Under the pieces are notes generated by a model. It saw only the letters and a list, made by a program, of their open reading frames with translations. It searched no databases and was not told where the DNA came from. Source: Jacaranda mimosifolia (taxonomy: Eukaryota > Streptophyta > Magnoliopsida > Lamiales > Bignoniaceae). From it: a DNA stretch of 64,000 nucleotides. Positions 43,011-55,932 of the stretch are shown here, piece by piece (positions within the stretch are counted from its first letter, which is position 1; every line of letters starts with the position of its first letter). The translations under genes were made by a program, and so were the position numbers. The stretch spans positions 1,055,001 to 1,119,000 of the forward strand of contig CM032123.1 of assembly GCA_018894105.1 (NCBI GenBank), given 5' to 3'.

Positions 43011-43915
43011 TTTTAAATTTGTATTTATTAAAAAAATTCAAAATTTACTCAAGCATATATAATTATAAGTAAAGCATACGTAATTATAATTAAAAAAAAA
43101 CCTCTTTTTCTGTATTTAATTATAACAAGAAAATTAGAAAATAAAGACCGATTAGCCACGTCTTTCTTCTATCAACCTAAGCATCATAGATGAGTAAATA
43201 TCGATTAGCTGCGTCTTTTTTCTATTAACCTAACAATGATAGATGATATCTACACTCTTATCAATTTTTTTGCAAATTGCGATCTGCTTTATATTCCTAT
43301 ATAACTTAATAAATTGAAAATAAAACTAGAGAAAACATGATAAAAACCAAACATAGCTTGTTGCAAGTCTACAATTATATAATAATTTGTATATTTTAAT
43401 TTTTTTCTCGATTTAAAAGAAAAGAAAGTACCCAAAACCAAAAATATGAAAGGAAAAAAAGAAAGACAAGGAATATGAACAGGTAGAAGTGGAAGAAAGG
43501 TAGAACAAAAAGAAAAGCAAAGGAAAAAGGAAAGACAAAGGAATAGAAAAAATAAAAAAAGTCGGCGCCTCTTGCCTTCGCCGACCAATTATTACGTCCC
43601 TTTCTTCGCTCGCTCACCATTCACCCTCCTCCCTTTTCTCTCTCTATAATTATACATACATATAAGTGTATCTATAGCCTCTATTTTGGGTATTTATATG
43701 ACTATATCGGTACAGCATATACATACTCATACCCTACCGCTCTGCGTTGTTTATCTTAACCTGTTCTAATTTTTTATTTTTAGTTTCTTTGTGGGTTCTT
43801 CCGTGGAAATTTTTTGGTGTAAAACGGAAGATCCCTCTGCGTAGTTTTGTTTCCCGAGATTTGATCTAATTTTTGTATTGGTTTTTTTGATTTTTTTGTT
43901 GTTAAATTGGAAAGT
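43011..43915. other. Promoter and 5' UTR region of the SOV gene
   Basis: About 900 bases with no coding exon. Purine-rich runs at 43,420-43,560 produce antisense open frames that are not genes. A CT-rich stretch with a possible TATA (TATAATTATACATAC) lies at about 43,625-43,665. Confidence 0.5.
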
Positions 43916-46900
43916 ATGGGGGTTTTAATTGTTGAATCGAGCGGGGTTGCTACTCATACTGAAGAAATTTTTGTTGAGGATGATGTTAAAGATAATAAGA
44001 AAAAGAAGCGTCGTTCGAGAAAATCCAAGCAAACTCCATCAGGTAATATTTTCATCTTTATATGGGTGTTTTATATGTAACTATGTTTTCAGTTACCGAT
44101 TCTTACGCTATGTATGTATACTAGAAGGTTCATGCCCTTCCTCTCTAACCCCATCCCCCAAACAACAACAGCAACAACAACAACTACAACAATAAAACAA
44201 AATTTATATATACTGGGGTTTCAGGATTTTATTTTTTCTAGGGTTTAAAATTTCGATGAATTTGGAATATTGTTTATCCGTAAAATTATTGATAAGGTAC
44301 TTGTAGCTGGGATTTTTGGGAAAAAATGGACTCCCTTTGTTCTTAGGGTATAAAAGCAGTTAGATTGCTGCCTTGTGGAGTTAAGTTAATACTTATTTTG
44401 TTGTCCTTTGCAGTGACTGTTTTTCCATTAATACAATGTTTGGTGGACTGCATTTTGTTTCATAATACATATTCTTTTAGTTTCTTGATTTTCTGTTTGG
44501 AGGTACAACTTCTGGTGGATGGCTAGACATTATTTTCGTGTACTTGTAACCAGCTGGTTGTGCGTTCTAGTGGAACTGTATAGTGTTGCTGGGTAATTGT
44601 CGGTGTCCACTGAAATTATGTAGTATATTATGCTTTTCTCTTACCTTTCTATTTTGCTTTAAGTCACTTAATACGAGGTTATCCAGTGTTTCTTTATTTG
44701 TTAGGGTTGTCTCTCTTGTTGCTAATACTTGTGAGTTTGTTGCAGTTTGTAGTTCCGCGAGTGAAGTATGCATGGATGCGTCTAGTGTGCCGGGAGATAA
44801 CATGTCAACACATAATGTGGTGTCAAATGGGCATTATCAACTGCCAACAGGATTTAACACCTCATCACACCATGTGGTGTCGAATGGGCATCATCAACTG
44901 CCTAAAGAATATAATGCAGGTTTCAACTTGATCCCCTCAATGCATGCAAATGAAAAAACTATAGATGGAAATTTGCCGAATCAGCACTCAATTAAGGAAG
45001 TGATAGGTTCTACCTCAGTTCCTGAGTCAGCTGTCAGCGAAGAGCCCATTGGACCTGTGTTGGTTGCCCGGCCAGTTGATTGTCTGGCTCATCGTAAAAA
45101 TTTTCCTCCACATTGGTCCGCAGAAGCTGTTAGCAAAGCACTAGAGGTTGCATAAGATCTATACATTTCGGATATTTTGGAGTTAAATTTGATAGAGACA
45201 TTATGTTTTTCCTGTCTTAATAATATTATTTTTCCTTATGCAGAAAGGTGAGATGTTCAGAGCATTATTTCGCGTCAATGCTCATAACAGACTTGAGGTT
45301 TGTCCTAGAGCTTCTTCTCTTTTCACTCATTGTGGCCATATACTTTTGTTCATTAAATGTGAGCACTCAAGAACCTTGATTTTAGGCTTACTGCAAAATT
45401 GACGGAGTCCAGACTGATGTTCTCATTAGTGGAGCGGTGGCTCAAAATAGAGCTGTAAGTATTCGCCACCTCTGATTAGTTATTTGAATGTTGACTACAA
45501 GCTTGGATTTCATTACTTTCATTTACCCCTTTTTTGTCCCTTTCATGAAATTGCATTTTATGATAAGTGAAACAAATATCTCTTGCATTCGACATTTTAA
45601 CTTTCCGATTCATGAATATACGTCATGCACCTTATGTTAAGATGTTAATTTTTTCTCTTATTCTATATTGCATCATACAGGTGATGCATTCTAACTATTA
45701 TCGCAAAAGAGCTGCTCATTTCTTTTTCTGCAAGGCAAACTTATGTGTAAATTATTTGACATGTGTGATAAGCTGGCATGTTCACTTTTACTACCAACAT
45801 TCTTCTCTTAGCTACTCCATTTCTACTCAATTTGCCAATGTGGTAGTTCATTGTCAGAACACTTCAATGTGAACCGACAAACTGTTGCAATTTCTGCTGG
45901 TAAGCAACTCAAAATTTCTCTGTTTTGTGATATTCTCATTTTACTGAGCTATTAGTTGGTCTTAGAATGGAGATTCTCTACGATTGAAAATCATATGAAG
46001 GTTTCGTCTTGCCTCTTCCCTCCATCTACACTAGCTTGTTCTTCCTGGCCCTCTTTGCCCGCAATACTGTGTATCTCTTTATTATTTGCACTGTTTAAAC
46101 TGCCCTTTCATGGGGAGCAGGGAATTGGTTGAGATGCTGGTTTTTTATATGATTGTTATCGTGCACATGTTTATGCACACATGAATTATATCTCAATGGT
46201 GCTATTTATATGCATGCATATGTTGTTTTGGGAGTGCTGAGTGCATTGCTACATTTTCCCACCATTTCCATTACTTCAGAGCTGTACTTTAGATTTCCTA
46301 ACTTCAGTTTATTGTAGATTGAAGGAGACACTGTTGCTATTGTCATTGATCCTCCATCATTGTGGCCAAGAATGAAGGGGTTGAATGAAGCTCTGAATAA
46401 TTCTACATCCCATGATAATTGTCATGCTCCTACACATGTCCAAGCTTGTTCTAGGGGAAAAAGCAAATTGAGCTCGGAGGGTGAGTATGCGTGTTCCAGT
46501 AATAACATGGTTTCTCCCGAAGATGGTGCTTATGACGAGAATGAGTCATCTCCTGGAGCAATGTCAGATAATAATTATGTGAATGGAGTGTTGGATAATG
46601 GCTATATTAGTGGCTGTCAACCGTCTATATCCGATTCTGCAAATTTTTTTGGTGATGCGTATGACTCAATGAGTTCATTGGAGAAGTTGTGCACCTTAGT
46701 AAGTTCACTTCCATCAAAACGACCAACTGGTAGAGTTGTGGCTATCATTGAAAGGTCTCTACGGCGAGAAACTGTTGTTGGTTTTCTGAGTGTGAAGCAG
46801 TGGATTAACAGTAGAGAGAGCAAAAAGAAGAACGCCAGGAAGAACAAACCTCAGTCAGATATCAATTATGGATATGTTTTGTTGACACCAACTGATCCCA

Positions 46901-49251
46901 GATTTACCAAAATGATGGTCCCTGTGAGAACCTTGCCAAGAATCATCAAGAAACGTTTAGAAGCTGGTGATTCAACAATTGAGGCTGATTTGGTTGCTGC
47001 AAGAGTAGTTGATTGGGCTGAAGACTGCCATATTCCAGATGCCCGTGTTATTCAAATTTTTGGAAGAGGTAGTGATGTTGAAGCACAGATTGCTGCTATT
47101 TTATTTGAAAATGCAATTGATGCTTCTGAGTTTTCTTCTGAAGTACTTTCCTGCCTTCCGCACATCCCTTGGGAGGTACCAGAGGAAGAATTACAAAGTA
47201 GAAGAGATTTAAGAAATTTGTGTATTTTCACCATAGACCCTGCCAGCGCTACTGATCTTGATGATGCATTATCAGTAGAAAGGCTGTCAAATGGCGTTTT
47301 TAGGGTGGGGGTCCACATAGCTGATGTTTCGTATTTTGTTCTACCCGATACCGCTCTAGACATTGATGCTCAAATTCGATCAACTAGTGTTTACTTATTG
47401 CAGCGTAAATTGCCAATGCTGCCCTCGATGCTTTCAGATAATTTTGCATCACTTAATCCTGGAGTGGATAGACTTGCCTTCTCTATTTTCTGGGATATCA
47501 ATTCTGCAGGTGAAGTTCTGGATCATTGGATTGGCCGTACCATCATTCGATCGTGCAGCAAACTGTCTTACGAGCATGCACACGAGATTATTGATGGTTC
47601 TTTTGATTTTCAGGATTCTAGTCTAATCGTTAAGAACTGGCCTGAATTGCATGGTCAATTTGAATGGTGTGATGTAATTAAATCTGTGAAAAGCCTTCAT
47701 GAAATTTCAAAGATTTTGAGGGAAAATAGGTTTAAGGATGGGGCTCTTTCACTTGAAAGCCCCAAAATAGTTTTCTTATTTGATGAAGAAGGCACACCAT
47801 ATGATAGTGTGCTCTCCGGCCGGGGGGACTCAAATTTTCTTGTGGAGGAGTTTATGCTGTTGGCCAATAGGACAGCCGCAGAAGTGATAACTAGAGTTTA
47901 TCCATCTTGTGCTCTACTTAGAAGGCACCCTGAGCCTAATGCTAGGAAACTTCGAGAGTTCGAAGCCTTCTGTAACAAACATGGTCTAAAATTGGACATA
48001 TCTTCCTCTGCCCATCTCTGTCATTCATTGGAGCATCTTAGGGCAGAACTGAAGAATGATTCTGTCTTGTTTGATATCCTGATGTCTTATGCTACAAGGC
48101 CAATGCAGCTGGCTGCGTACTTTTGCAGTGGAGACCTGGACTCAAGTGATCATGGTCACTATGCTCTGGCAGTTCCTCTCTACACGCACTTCACTTCTCC
48201 TCTGCGCCGATATCCTGATATTGTTGTGCATCGCACGTTGGCTGCTGCTTTAGAAGCTGAAGACATTTACTTGAAGAGGAAAATAATGTTGAGAAACATT
48301 ACCAAAGAGGAAACCTTGAGCAGGAGATGCTTTACTGGTATATGCTTTGACAAAGATGAAATAGAATCTGTTGAAGCTCAAGAAGCTTTGTCCACTGCAG
48401 CATCAAAGAATAGGGTTCTGGGCACTGAAACTCTTGCTGATGTGGCTGCTTATTGTAATGAGAAGAAATTGGCCACCAGACATGTGAAGGATGCAACCGT
48501 GAAGCTCTACATGTGGGTTCTGCTTAAAAAGAAAGAGGTAAATCCTCTGTCCCTGGTGAACAACCTGTCTGGTAGTAGGGTTGGTCTGACCTTCACTTTT
48601 TTCTTTCCTGGTCATTTTAGCACGTAAGGATGACTAATGGAACCACCATCTTTGCTCTTTTTGCAGATACTATATTCAGAGGCCAGAGTTTTGGGTCTTG
48701 GACCAAGGTTTATGTCTATATACATTCCCAGGCTAGCTGTAAGCGGCTTCTTGACTTTTCCCCTTCTCTTAACGTTGAAGTTACAGGATAGCTGCTCTAG
48801 TAATTTGTCTATCTTAGCCAAAGGTGTATCTTTCTCATATTTACCAATCATTTTCCTGTAGATTGAGCGGCGGATATACTATGATGAAGTGGAAGGCCTA
48901 ACAGTGGAGTGGCTTGACACTACATCAACTCTGGTGCTCAGTAAGTGTATGCATAAACGGTCAAGCAGGAGAAGTAGCCCAGGCAAGTGCAGGACGCTTC
49001 AAGAAGTTGCTCTTGTCGTCGGTCCAGATGACCCTAAGCTAGAAATGAATTTATCTGGACATTTTGGAGGAGAAAATGCTCTCCCCCAAAGATGTGAGGG
49101 TATTTCAGACGTGATAACGAATGGTCCTGCATTTTTCCCTCTCACTCTGCATCTTCTATCGACAATTCCTGTTGCTCTGCATGCTGTCGGTGGGGATGAT
49201 GGGCCCCTTGATGTTGTGGCAAGGTTATACGTTAGTTCATATTTCCACTAA
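43916..49251 (+). CDS. SOV/DIS3L2-type RNase II family 3'-5' exoribonuclease, seven exons
   Basis: Cytoplasmic exoribonuclease that degrades mRNA 3' to 5' independently of the exosome; the Arabidopsis homolog is SUPPRESSOR OF VARICOSE. Exons: 43916-44042, 44746-45146, 45244-45297, 45386-45454, 46318-48537, 48667-48738 and 48862-49251. They join to 1,110 residues. The basic N-terminus KDNKKKKRRSRKSK is followed by a low-complexity region. Cold-shock-type domains lie about 160-480. The RNB catalytic domain begins near 500 and has IDPASATDLDDA at 523-534, with Asp524, 530, 532 and 533 as metal ligands. HFTSPLRRYPDIVVH marks its end. A C-terminal S1-like part follows. There is no PIN domain, which separates it from DIS3/RRP44. 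Some donors are weak (GTTGCA after exon 2, GTTTGT after exon 3), but all phases agree. Confidence 0.95.
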
Positions 49252-50281
49252 CGGCGGGAGAAAAAATTGGTCCTCCTGCAAAAATGTTCTGCTGTAGATA
49301 AGGATAGCGTTTAGGATAAGTGTGATGGATATATGATGGATTAAGACACTTGTCGTTGGGTGGAAAATTATCTGATGTGAGGTGTATATAGGGGGTGTTC
49401 GGCTAATCCTATGTGTAGTGGCTGTTTTTAGTTTTTAGCTGCTCGCAGGAGTAAAGGGTCTGTTTTTGTTGGCCACTTGATCCCGTATAACTTGGTTGAT
49501 TTCTGCTATATATTTCAGTGCCGATCACTGAACATTGAAGCCAAAAGTTCTTGCTCGTAGAACCTCCAATTTCCTGTTGGACTGCAGCCCATAATTTTTA
49601 AGTTTTTGGGTGTCTGGAAAATCTTATATAGTCTTATGGCAACAGGTTTCTGCCGGATCTTGATATGTAATTTGCTGATTTGGTAACATAAATATATATA
49701 TATATATATGTAATATTGGACCCCTGCGTTCTTTATTAGACCTCGAAATTTGATTACTAGTTCTGTGATTACTGTTTCTCTACTTTCTTTGCTTCTCCGC
49801 CGAAATTTCAGTCCAAAACGACCTGTTTAACACAGTAACAAGCACATATTCATTTCCAAAAATTGCATACTATTCATGGAAGACGCGAAACCCACATACC
49901 AAAATGCTCCTCAAGCCATTTTCAAACCGCAGTAAGACAACAGTTTATTTTCTTGTCGTTGATAGGGCATAAAAGAGAAAAATGCCGACCCGAGAGGAAA
50001 GGGAGGCCCTCGACGACGTCGTGGAATGAGAAGTCTTCTCTGTTGGTGCCATTAAAATGAAATGAAAAGGAAAGGGACAAAGGGTTCTAGTTGTTTGGGC
50101 TTTACCATTGTATTTCAGGTGGGCTCAACCCCAGTTGAAGGGTTGTTGGGTTGAATTGGTGCCAATTGACCAAACTCACATTTTCTAGCTAAAATTTATA
50201 TTCAAATATACCCCAACTCAATTCACGTTTCGCCTAATTTCACTTTCCAATAGTATTTCAATTTCAAGAGGGCTGCTGGAG
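49252..50281. other. Spacer between SOV and the aminotransferase gene
   Basis: 3' flank of SOV and promoter of the next gene. It includes an AT microsatellite at about 49,692-49,710. Words GGGCTT, GGGCTC and GGGTTG lie at about 50,095-50,150, near the aminotransferase start. No gene seen. Confidence 0.45.
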
Positions 50282-52964
50282 ATGCTCCATCCCATCTCTT
50301 TCCGTTATAATTCAAGCCATTGTACCTGGACACCTTCCCATGGAATGCTTAGACCATATATACTCAAATCCTTCAATTTTTCCAAAAATATTGCCATAAA
50401 TTCTGGTACTTCTGAAAGGAATGGCATTGACTGCGGTTTGAGGATTCCACCTAACATGGCTTCCCCAGTATCCACCGCCGACACAACTCAGCAACAGCCC
50501 ATTTCAAGTCAGGATGGCTCAGCTCAGAGCACTGCTCCTCAACCTCTCCAGGTCAATCCCATTTTCTTTTCTTTTTTCTCTCGTTTATTTTCTGCTTCAT
50601 GGGCATGTTTCGAAATTGAGTTGGGATGAACCCATTTCAGTATTTTGCTAAAGATTCAATTTTGTGTTAATTGTGGGTATCTCAGATTGTTGTTAGTCCG
50701 AGTTTGACTTGAACCTGGAAACTTAAAAAAAATTTGGTGGCAGAAGTAATTGGGTTCTTCAACTCGAGGGAACGCCAGACTTGTGTTGCATTTCAAACCC
50801 GTTGGTTGTTTCATGAATTTCAAGAAAATCTGCTATCATATATGCTAACTCCTTTATTCATTAGAGGTATAATTTAAACTAGTTGTTGAGGCCTTCAAAG
50901 AAAAAAAAGCAACTTTTTTTACAAGAATAATTCTTTTAGCATCGATGTGAAGGAAGATCAAATGGACATATAGAAAGGATATCATACATCTTATAGTAAC
51001 ATACTTGATTGTCAATCACAGAAGAAAGCCGGATTTCTCAGAGAGCATCTGCATTTGCTAAGAAATAAAGGACCAAAATTCAGTACATTAAGGACTTATT
51101 TGCTCCTGTGAGCATGGAGCACATAAACGACAGAAATTAAATAATATATGCATGTCCATTATCAGTCGTATTCGCATAAAAGTCAAGTAGTTTCTCCATC
51201 TTTAGGCCATGAATGTTAAAAGTTCAAAATATAGTCATGTTTTACTGAAATTTCTGTGAGAAGAGATCCAACTCTGGGGGAATCTTTAAACCAACTAAAA
51301 TAAAAACATTGTGTTGCTATTTCCAATTACACTTATGGTACAAAGACTGAGACCGTTAAAATGGCGAAGAAGCATAAGACGATGAAAGCACTTCAATAAC
51401 TTGTACAATTTTGCTTTTGCTGGTGGAAATAAGAATTTTTTTTATTTTTATTTATTTATTTATTTTTGCTAGTGTATAGACTGAATAAAAAATTAGGTTG
51501 TACCTAACAAATTGAGGCAGTCATATATCAGAGCTTTTTTATAGACGATATTGCTTTTTTTTGTTTTTTTCGTAACTAATTCTTGGCTGGCTTTATTTGG
51601 TTTAGCAGTCTTCATAGTTCATAGTCTTCATTACATGCATAGCATATTGATGATATGTTCTGGGTTAAGACATAATAACTTAATTGTCTGTCAGCCTCTT
51701 AATTGCTATAGAATACAGCTATGAATTGATTAATTTTCCTATGATGCCTATGGTTTCTCTAATTATCTGTCATAAATTGGATTCGGTTTGATACTATGAG
51801 TTGCCTTTTTAGGTTGCTAAGCGCTTGGAGAAGTTCAAAACTACGATTTTCACGCAAATGAGTAGTCTAGCCATCAAGCACGGTGCTATTAATCTTGGAC
51901 AGGGCTTTCCCAACTTTGATGGCCCAGAGTTTGTCAAAGAAGCAGCTATTCAGGCCATTAAGGATGGTAAAAATCAATATGCTCGTGGATATGGAATTCC
52001 TGACTTGAACTCAGCTGTGACCGAGCGTTTCAAGAAAGACACTGGACTTGTGGTTGATCCTGAAAAGGAAGTTACTGTCACCTCCGGGTGCACAGAAGCA
52101 ATAGCTGCAACAATCTTAGGCTTGATAAACCCCGGTGATGAAGTCATCCTCTTTGCCCCATTCTATGATTCCTATGAAGCTACTCTGTCCATGGCCGGTG
52201 CTAAAATAAAGTCTGTCACCCTACGGCCCCCAAATTTCTCAATCCCCATCGATGAACTCAAGTCCATAGTCTCAAAAAACACTCGTGCAATCCTGATGAA
52301 CACTCCACATAACCCAACGGGAAAAATGTTCACCAGAGAAGAACTCAATGCCATTGCTTCCTTGTGCATAGAGCATGACATATTGGTATTCTCTGATGAA
52401 GTTTATGACAAGTTAGCTTTTGAAATGGACCATATTTCCATTGCCTCGCTTCCCGGGATGTACGACAGGACTGTAACCCTGAATTCTTTGGGGAAGACAT
52501 TCTCTCTAACAGGCTGGAAGATTGGTTGGGCTATAGCTCCTCCCCACTTGACATGGGGAGTAAGGCAGGCACATTCTTTCCTCACCTTTGCAACATCCAC
52601 TCCTATGCAATATGCTGCAGCAACAGCTCTCAAGGCTCCTGATTCTTATTATGAAGAGCTGAGAAGGGATTATATTGCAAAGAAGACTATTCTTGTGGAT
52701 GGTTTGAAGTCTGTGGGCTTCACCGTCTACCCATCAAGCGGAACCTACTTCGTGGTGGTGGATCATACACCTTTCGGGCTGGACAACGATGTTGCCTTCT
52801 GCGAGTATCTAATCAAGGAAGTTGGCGTGGTTGCTATCCCCACCAGTGTCTTCTACTTAAATCCAGAAGAGGGCAAGAATCTTGTAAGGTTTACGTTCTG
52901 CAAAGATGAGGAGACTCTAAGAAGTGCGGTCAAGAGGATGAAGGAGAGGCTATTGAAGAAATAA
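50282..52964 (+). CDS. PLP-dependent class I aminotransferase, kynurenine aminotransferase-like, plastid-type
   Basis: Fold-type I aminotransferase of the KAT/glutamine transaminase K group, which moves amino groups between aromatic or sulfur amino acids and 2-oxo acids. Two exons, 50282-50551 and 51813-52964, give 473 residues. The first 90 residues are basic and Ser-rich (MLHPISFRYNSSHCTW...), a probable plastid transit peptide; an internal Met (MASPVSTADT) could give a shorter cytosolic form. The catalytic core starts VAKRLEKFKTTIFTQMSSLA and includes NLGQGFPNFDGP, the NTPHNPTGK block, SDEVYDKLAF and SLGKTFSLTGWKIGW with the PLP lysine at 318. It closely resembles Arabidopsis At1g77670 (recalled), whose substrate is, as far as I know, not settled. 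The second exon carries the whole core without introns. Confidence 0.94.
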
Positions 52965-53571
52965 CAGTATCGTTATATCGTAGTTTGAATTCTCTATTTC
53001 AATTAGAGTTTTATCATGTACTCTGCATTCATGGATAGAAATCATGATAGGTTGAAGAATAATTCTGTTGAAGTTGCGCTAGAGTTCTTGGCATCTATTG
53101 AAATTATTTGAAATAATTCTGATAAAATTTGATGCTAATCGAGCGCAGTTCGTATTAATGGTATAAATTTCATACATAAAAATATAAGGTTGAAGGTTCG
53201 AATTTTACAGATTTTTGTAGTGCGTTTATCTAAATAAAAAAAAATAAAAATATATTTCTCTCATCGTTTTTATGCCCATCACTTGAAATAGAAAAGAGTG
53301 GAAAGAAAATTACAAGAAGGAAAAAATATAAAACCACAATAATAATAATAATAATAATAATAAAATTGGTGTAAAAATATCTGGTGTGACTGGCACGTGA
53401 CGGCCAGAGAACAAAGGCAAAGCCGCCGGATTTAGATCCGACGACCGTATATTTCTGTGAGCACCAGACACTCTCCATCGAACGGCCAAGAATCTCAGGC
53501 CAATGTCTACCGAAGATCTTCCATCCATGGCCCATATCAGACACAGGTGGGCCCACCGCATTGCTTTTTCT
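52965..53571. other. Spacer with SINE remnant and AAT microsatellite
   Basis: Holds a degraded family B SINE (about 53,140-53,250) and an ATA/AAT repeat at 53,338-53,362. Open frames on the minus strand here (53,230-53,595) are random. Confidence 0.5.
53140..53250 (+). mobile_element. Degraded tRNA-derived SINE, family B
   Basis: Box A-like TATTAATGGTATAAATTTC and box B-like GAAGGTTCGAATTTTAC, followed by TAGTGCGTTTATCTAAATA and A's, align with the family B element at 23,090-23,190. Confidence 0.6.
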
Positions 53572-53573
53572 CC

Positions 53574-53582
53574 ATATAAATA
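53574..53582 (+). promoter_or_regulatory. Probable TATA box of the MORN gene
   Basis: TCCATATAAATACAGCC gives an ATATAAATA core. It is about 290 bases upstream of the start codon; an AC-rich and CT-rich leader follows. Confidence 0.55.
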
Positions 53583-53751
53583 CAGCCCACCGCATTAAAC
53601 CCGCTCCACTCTGAACAATTCCAAAACCGGGGGACCTTTCTCTCTAAAACTACTCACCCCGTCGCGCACGCACACACACACAACACACAACACACAGCAT
53701 TTTTTCTAAAAAGCGCCGCTGCTTCAGTGGTTATCGTGCGCATCACCGGAG

Positions 53752-53811
53752 ATGAAACCGGCGTCGGAGCACATGATAAGATTATCTAGATACAGGAGGT
53801 GGGCCCACTAG
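53752..53811 (+). promoter_or_regulatory. Upstream open reading frame in the MORN gene leader
   Basis: A 19-codon frame starts ATGAAACCGGCG and stops TAG 55 bases before the main start codon. Its peptide has a basic end (MIRLSRYRRWAH). Such frames can lower translation of the main product. No evidence yet that this one does. Confidence 0.5.
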
Positions 53812-53865
53812 TAGTAGAGAAGATCAGGCGGCCGAGATTGAAGTAGAGGAGGGCCTCACTTAGAA

Positions 53866-55932
53866 ATGGACGGTCAGAAAAGCCAGGCGAAGCTCACTAG
53901 GACCAACTCTTCGCTCCTGCGGTCTTCTCCCACCATTCGGTCGTCAATCCACAGCTTGTCTTCCGTGAGCGAGATTACATCTGATCATGAAACAGAAGAC
54001 CTGGAGGAGCAGAAGCCCCACAGCAAACCTAGTACATCACATGTTCGATCCGGTGGCGCACGTCTTGCGCCGGTTCTTGCCGTGCTCTTTCTCTCGGTTT
54101 ACACCATTTTCGCCCTTTTCAATTGGGATGACATGTCCACCTCGGAGACTGTACTTTTAGCTTTAATTGTCGTGGCGGTTTTACTGTTTTTGGTCTCCAA
54201 GAACAAGGCATTAGTTAGCAAAAATTTTAACTTTTGCAAGCAATTGTGTGATGAATATAGTAAAAGATTGGGGCTTTCGTGTTTTACATCCAAGAATCAT
54301 TCTAAACCGGTGCGATGGTTCATTGGGGAGTCAAATTTAGACATAATGGAAAGAAAACAGCAAAACAACAAGGAGAGTAGTTTTAAAAAGATTGTAAGAG
54401 AAGGGGTGGAGTTCTACAGCAATGGTGATTTCTATGAGGGGGAGTTTCACAAAGGGAGGTGCAATGGGAGTGGAGTGTATAATTACATTGTCAATGGGAG
54501 GTATGAAGGAGATTGGATTGATGGGAGGTATGACGGTTATGGGATTGAGAGCTGGGCAAGGGGGAGTAGATATATAGGGCAGTATAGGCAGGGATTGAGG
54601 CATGGATATGGAGTCTATAAGTTCTACACAGGGGATACATATGCTGGAGAGTGGTGTAATGGGCAAAGTCACGGGATTGGAGTCCAGACTTGTGCTGATG
54701 GGAGCTGTTACATTGGGGAGTTCAAGTGTGGTGTTAAACATGGCCTTGGATGTTACCATTTCAGGTGATAAGTTGTTCTTCTTAGCTCTTGTTCCTTTTA
54801 GTTTGATTCTTCTTTCGATCTTTTTCAGTTTTTAAATTTGTTTATGGGTTTTAATATGCAAATTTTATATGTTTGGCATTCGAGCTTGATTGCAATATAG
54901 TTTCAGTGTTTTTAGCTGTGATGTTTTGTGTGCTTGAATCTTATAGGCTTAGAAGAGATAAAAAGTGAACTTTTCTTTTCCATACTATTTTTGAAGCGGT
55001 TATGTACACAGTCTTTCTTAATAAAGAAAATGATTATCAAGTTTTTCTATTGTGTTTTGGGATACAATAAATTTTCACATAATTAAGGTGTACAAAATTG
55101 GTTGGATGCTTTTAAATAGTAGCTATTTATAGACTGTGAATTTGACTTTTTAATCTTGTACTACAAATTGAACCTTTTTAGGTTGGGTTGTTCTGTGGTC
55201 CATCGGTAGGCAATCCACTAATTAAATGCTATCTTAAGATTAATGATGTTGAATGCACGATTTATGGTTTTGAATGTCCTGTTGCATTCATCACTTAGTT
55301 GGGAAATTTCACCAGAAGTGAACCAATATTTGGTTGATAAAATTATGAAGTAGTTCAATTGAATACTGCATCTAACTTAGATGTTTTCATGTCAACAATT
55401 TTCTAATAATTATCTGTACTGATTGAAACTCTTGGAATACTGATGCGAGTTCACTTATGTGTTAGGAATGGAGATAGATATGCTGGGGAGTATTTTGGAG
55501 ACAAAATCCATGGTTTTGGAGTCTATCACTTTGCCAATGGTCACTGTTATGAAGGATCATGGCATGAAGCAAAGAAGCAAGGTTATGGCCTGTATACTTT
55601 CCGGAATGGTGAGACGAGATGTGGTGAGTGGGACGGTGGCAATCTCAAGACTCCACTTCCACCTCTAACTGATGCAGTTCTTCGGGCAGTTCAGGTACGT
55701 TGGACTTATTTTCATAGTTTATTAACATTTTAGTGCGACTCTTTCTTAAACTCTTGTACATTTGCAGGCTGCTAGAAAAACAGCAGAAAATGCAATTCAC
55801 CTTCGCCGGGTGGATGATAAAGTGAACAAGGCTGTGAGTTCTGCCAACAGGGCTGCCACTGCCGCGAGAGTTGCTGCTGTAAAAGCTGTTCAGAATAGTA
55901 TTCATGGAAATTTTTGCGACCCTAACATTTGA
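53866..55932 (+). CDS. MORN-repeat protein with two membrane segments, three exons
   Basis: Exons 53866-54764, 55466-55694 and 55768-55932 join to 430 residues. The N-terminal 65 residues are Ser-rich and hydrophilic. Two hydrophobic segments lie at about 67-87 (LAPVLAVLFLSVYTIFALF) and 92-110 (ETVLLALIVVAVLLFLV), forming a probable hairpin. Seven to eight MORN repeats follow at about 185-360 (YEGEFHKGRCNGSGVY, YAGEWCNGQSHGIGV, YAGEYFGDKIHGFGVY). The C-terminus is an Ala-rich helix (ANRAATAARVAAVKAV). MORN repeats bind lipids or partner proteins. Databases often label relatives (Arabidopsis At1g77660 and At4g17080, recalled) as SET7/9-like, but no SET domain is present here, so a methyltransferase role is not supported. 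Confidence 0.93.

Noticed and set aside
45567..45872. 101-codon plus-strand frame between SOV exons 4 and 5
   Set aside because: It falls in intron 4; exon 4 (NRA) joins directly to exon 5 (IEGDTVAIVID), as the RNase II family requires.
54337..54759. 140-codon minus-strand frame
   Set aside because: Antisense to MORN repeats; its Pro/Ile-rich repeats reflect the Gly/Tyr repeats of the real gene.
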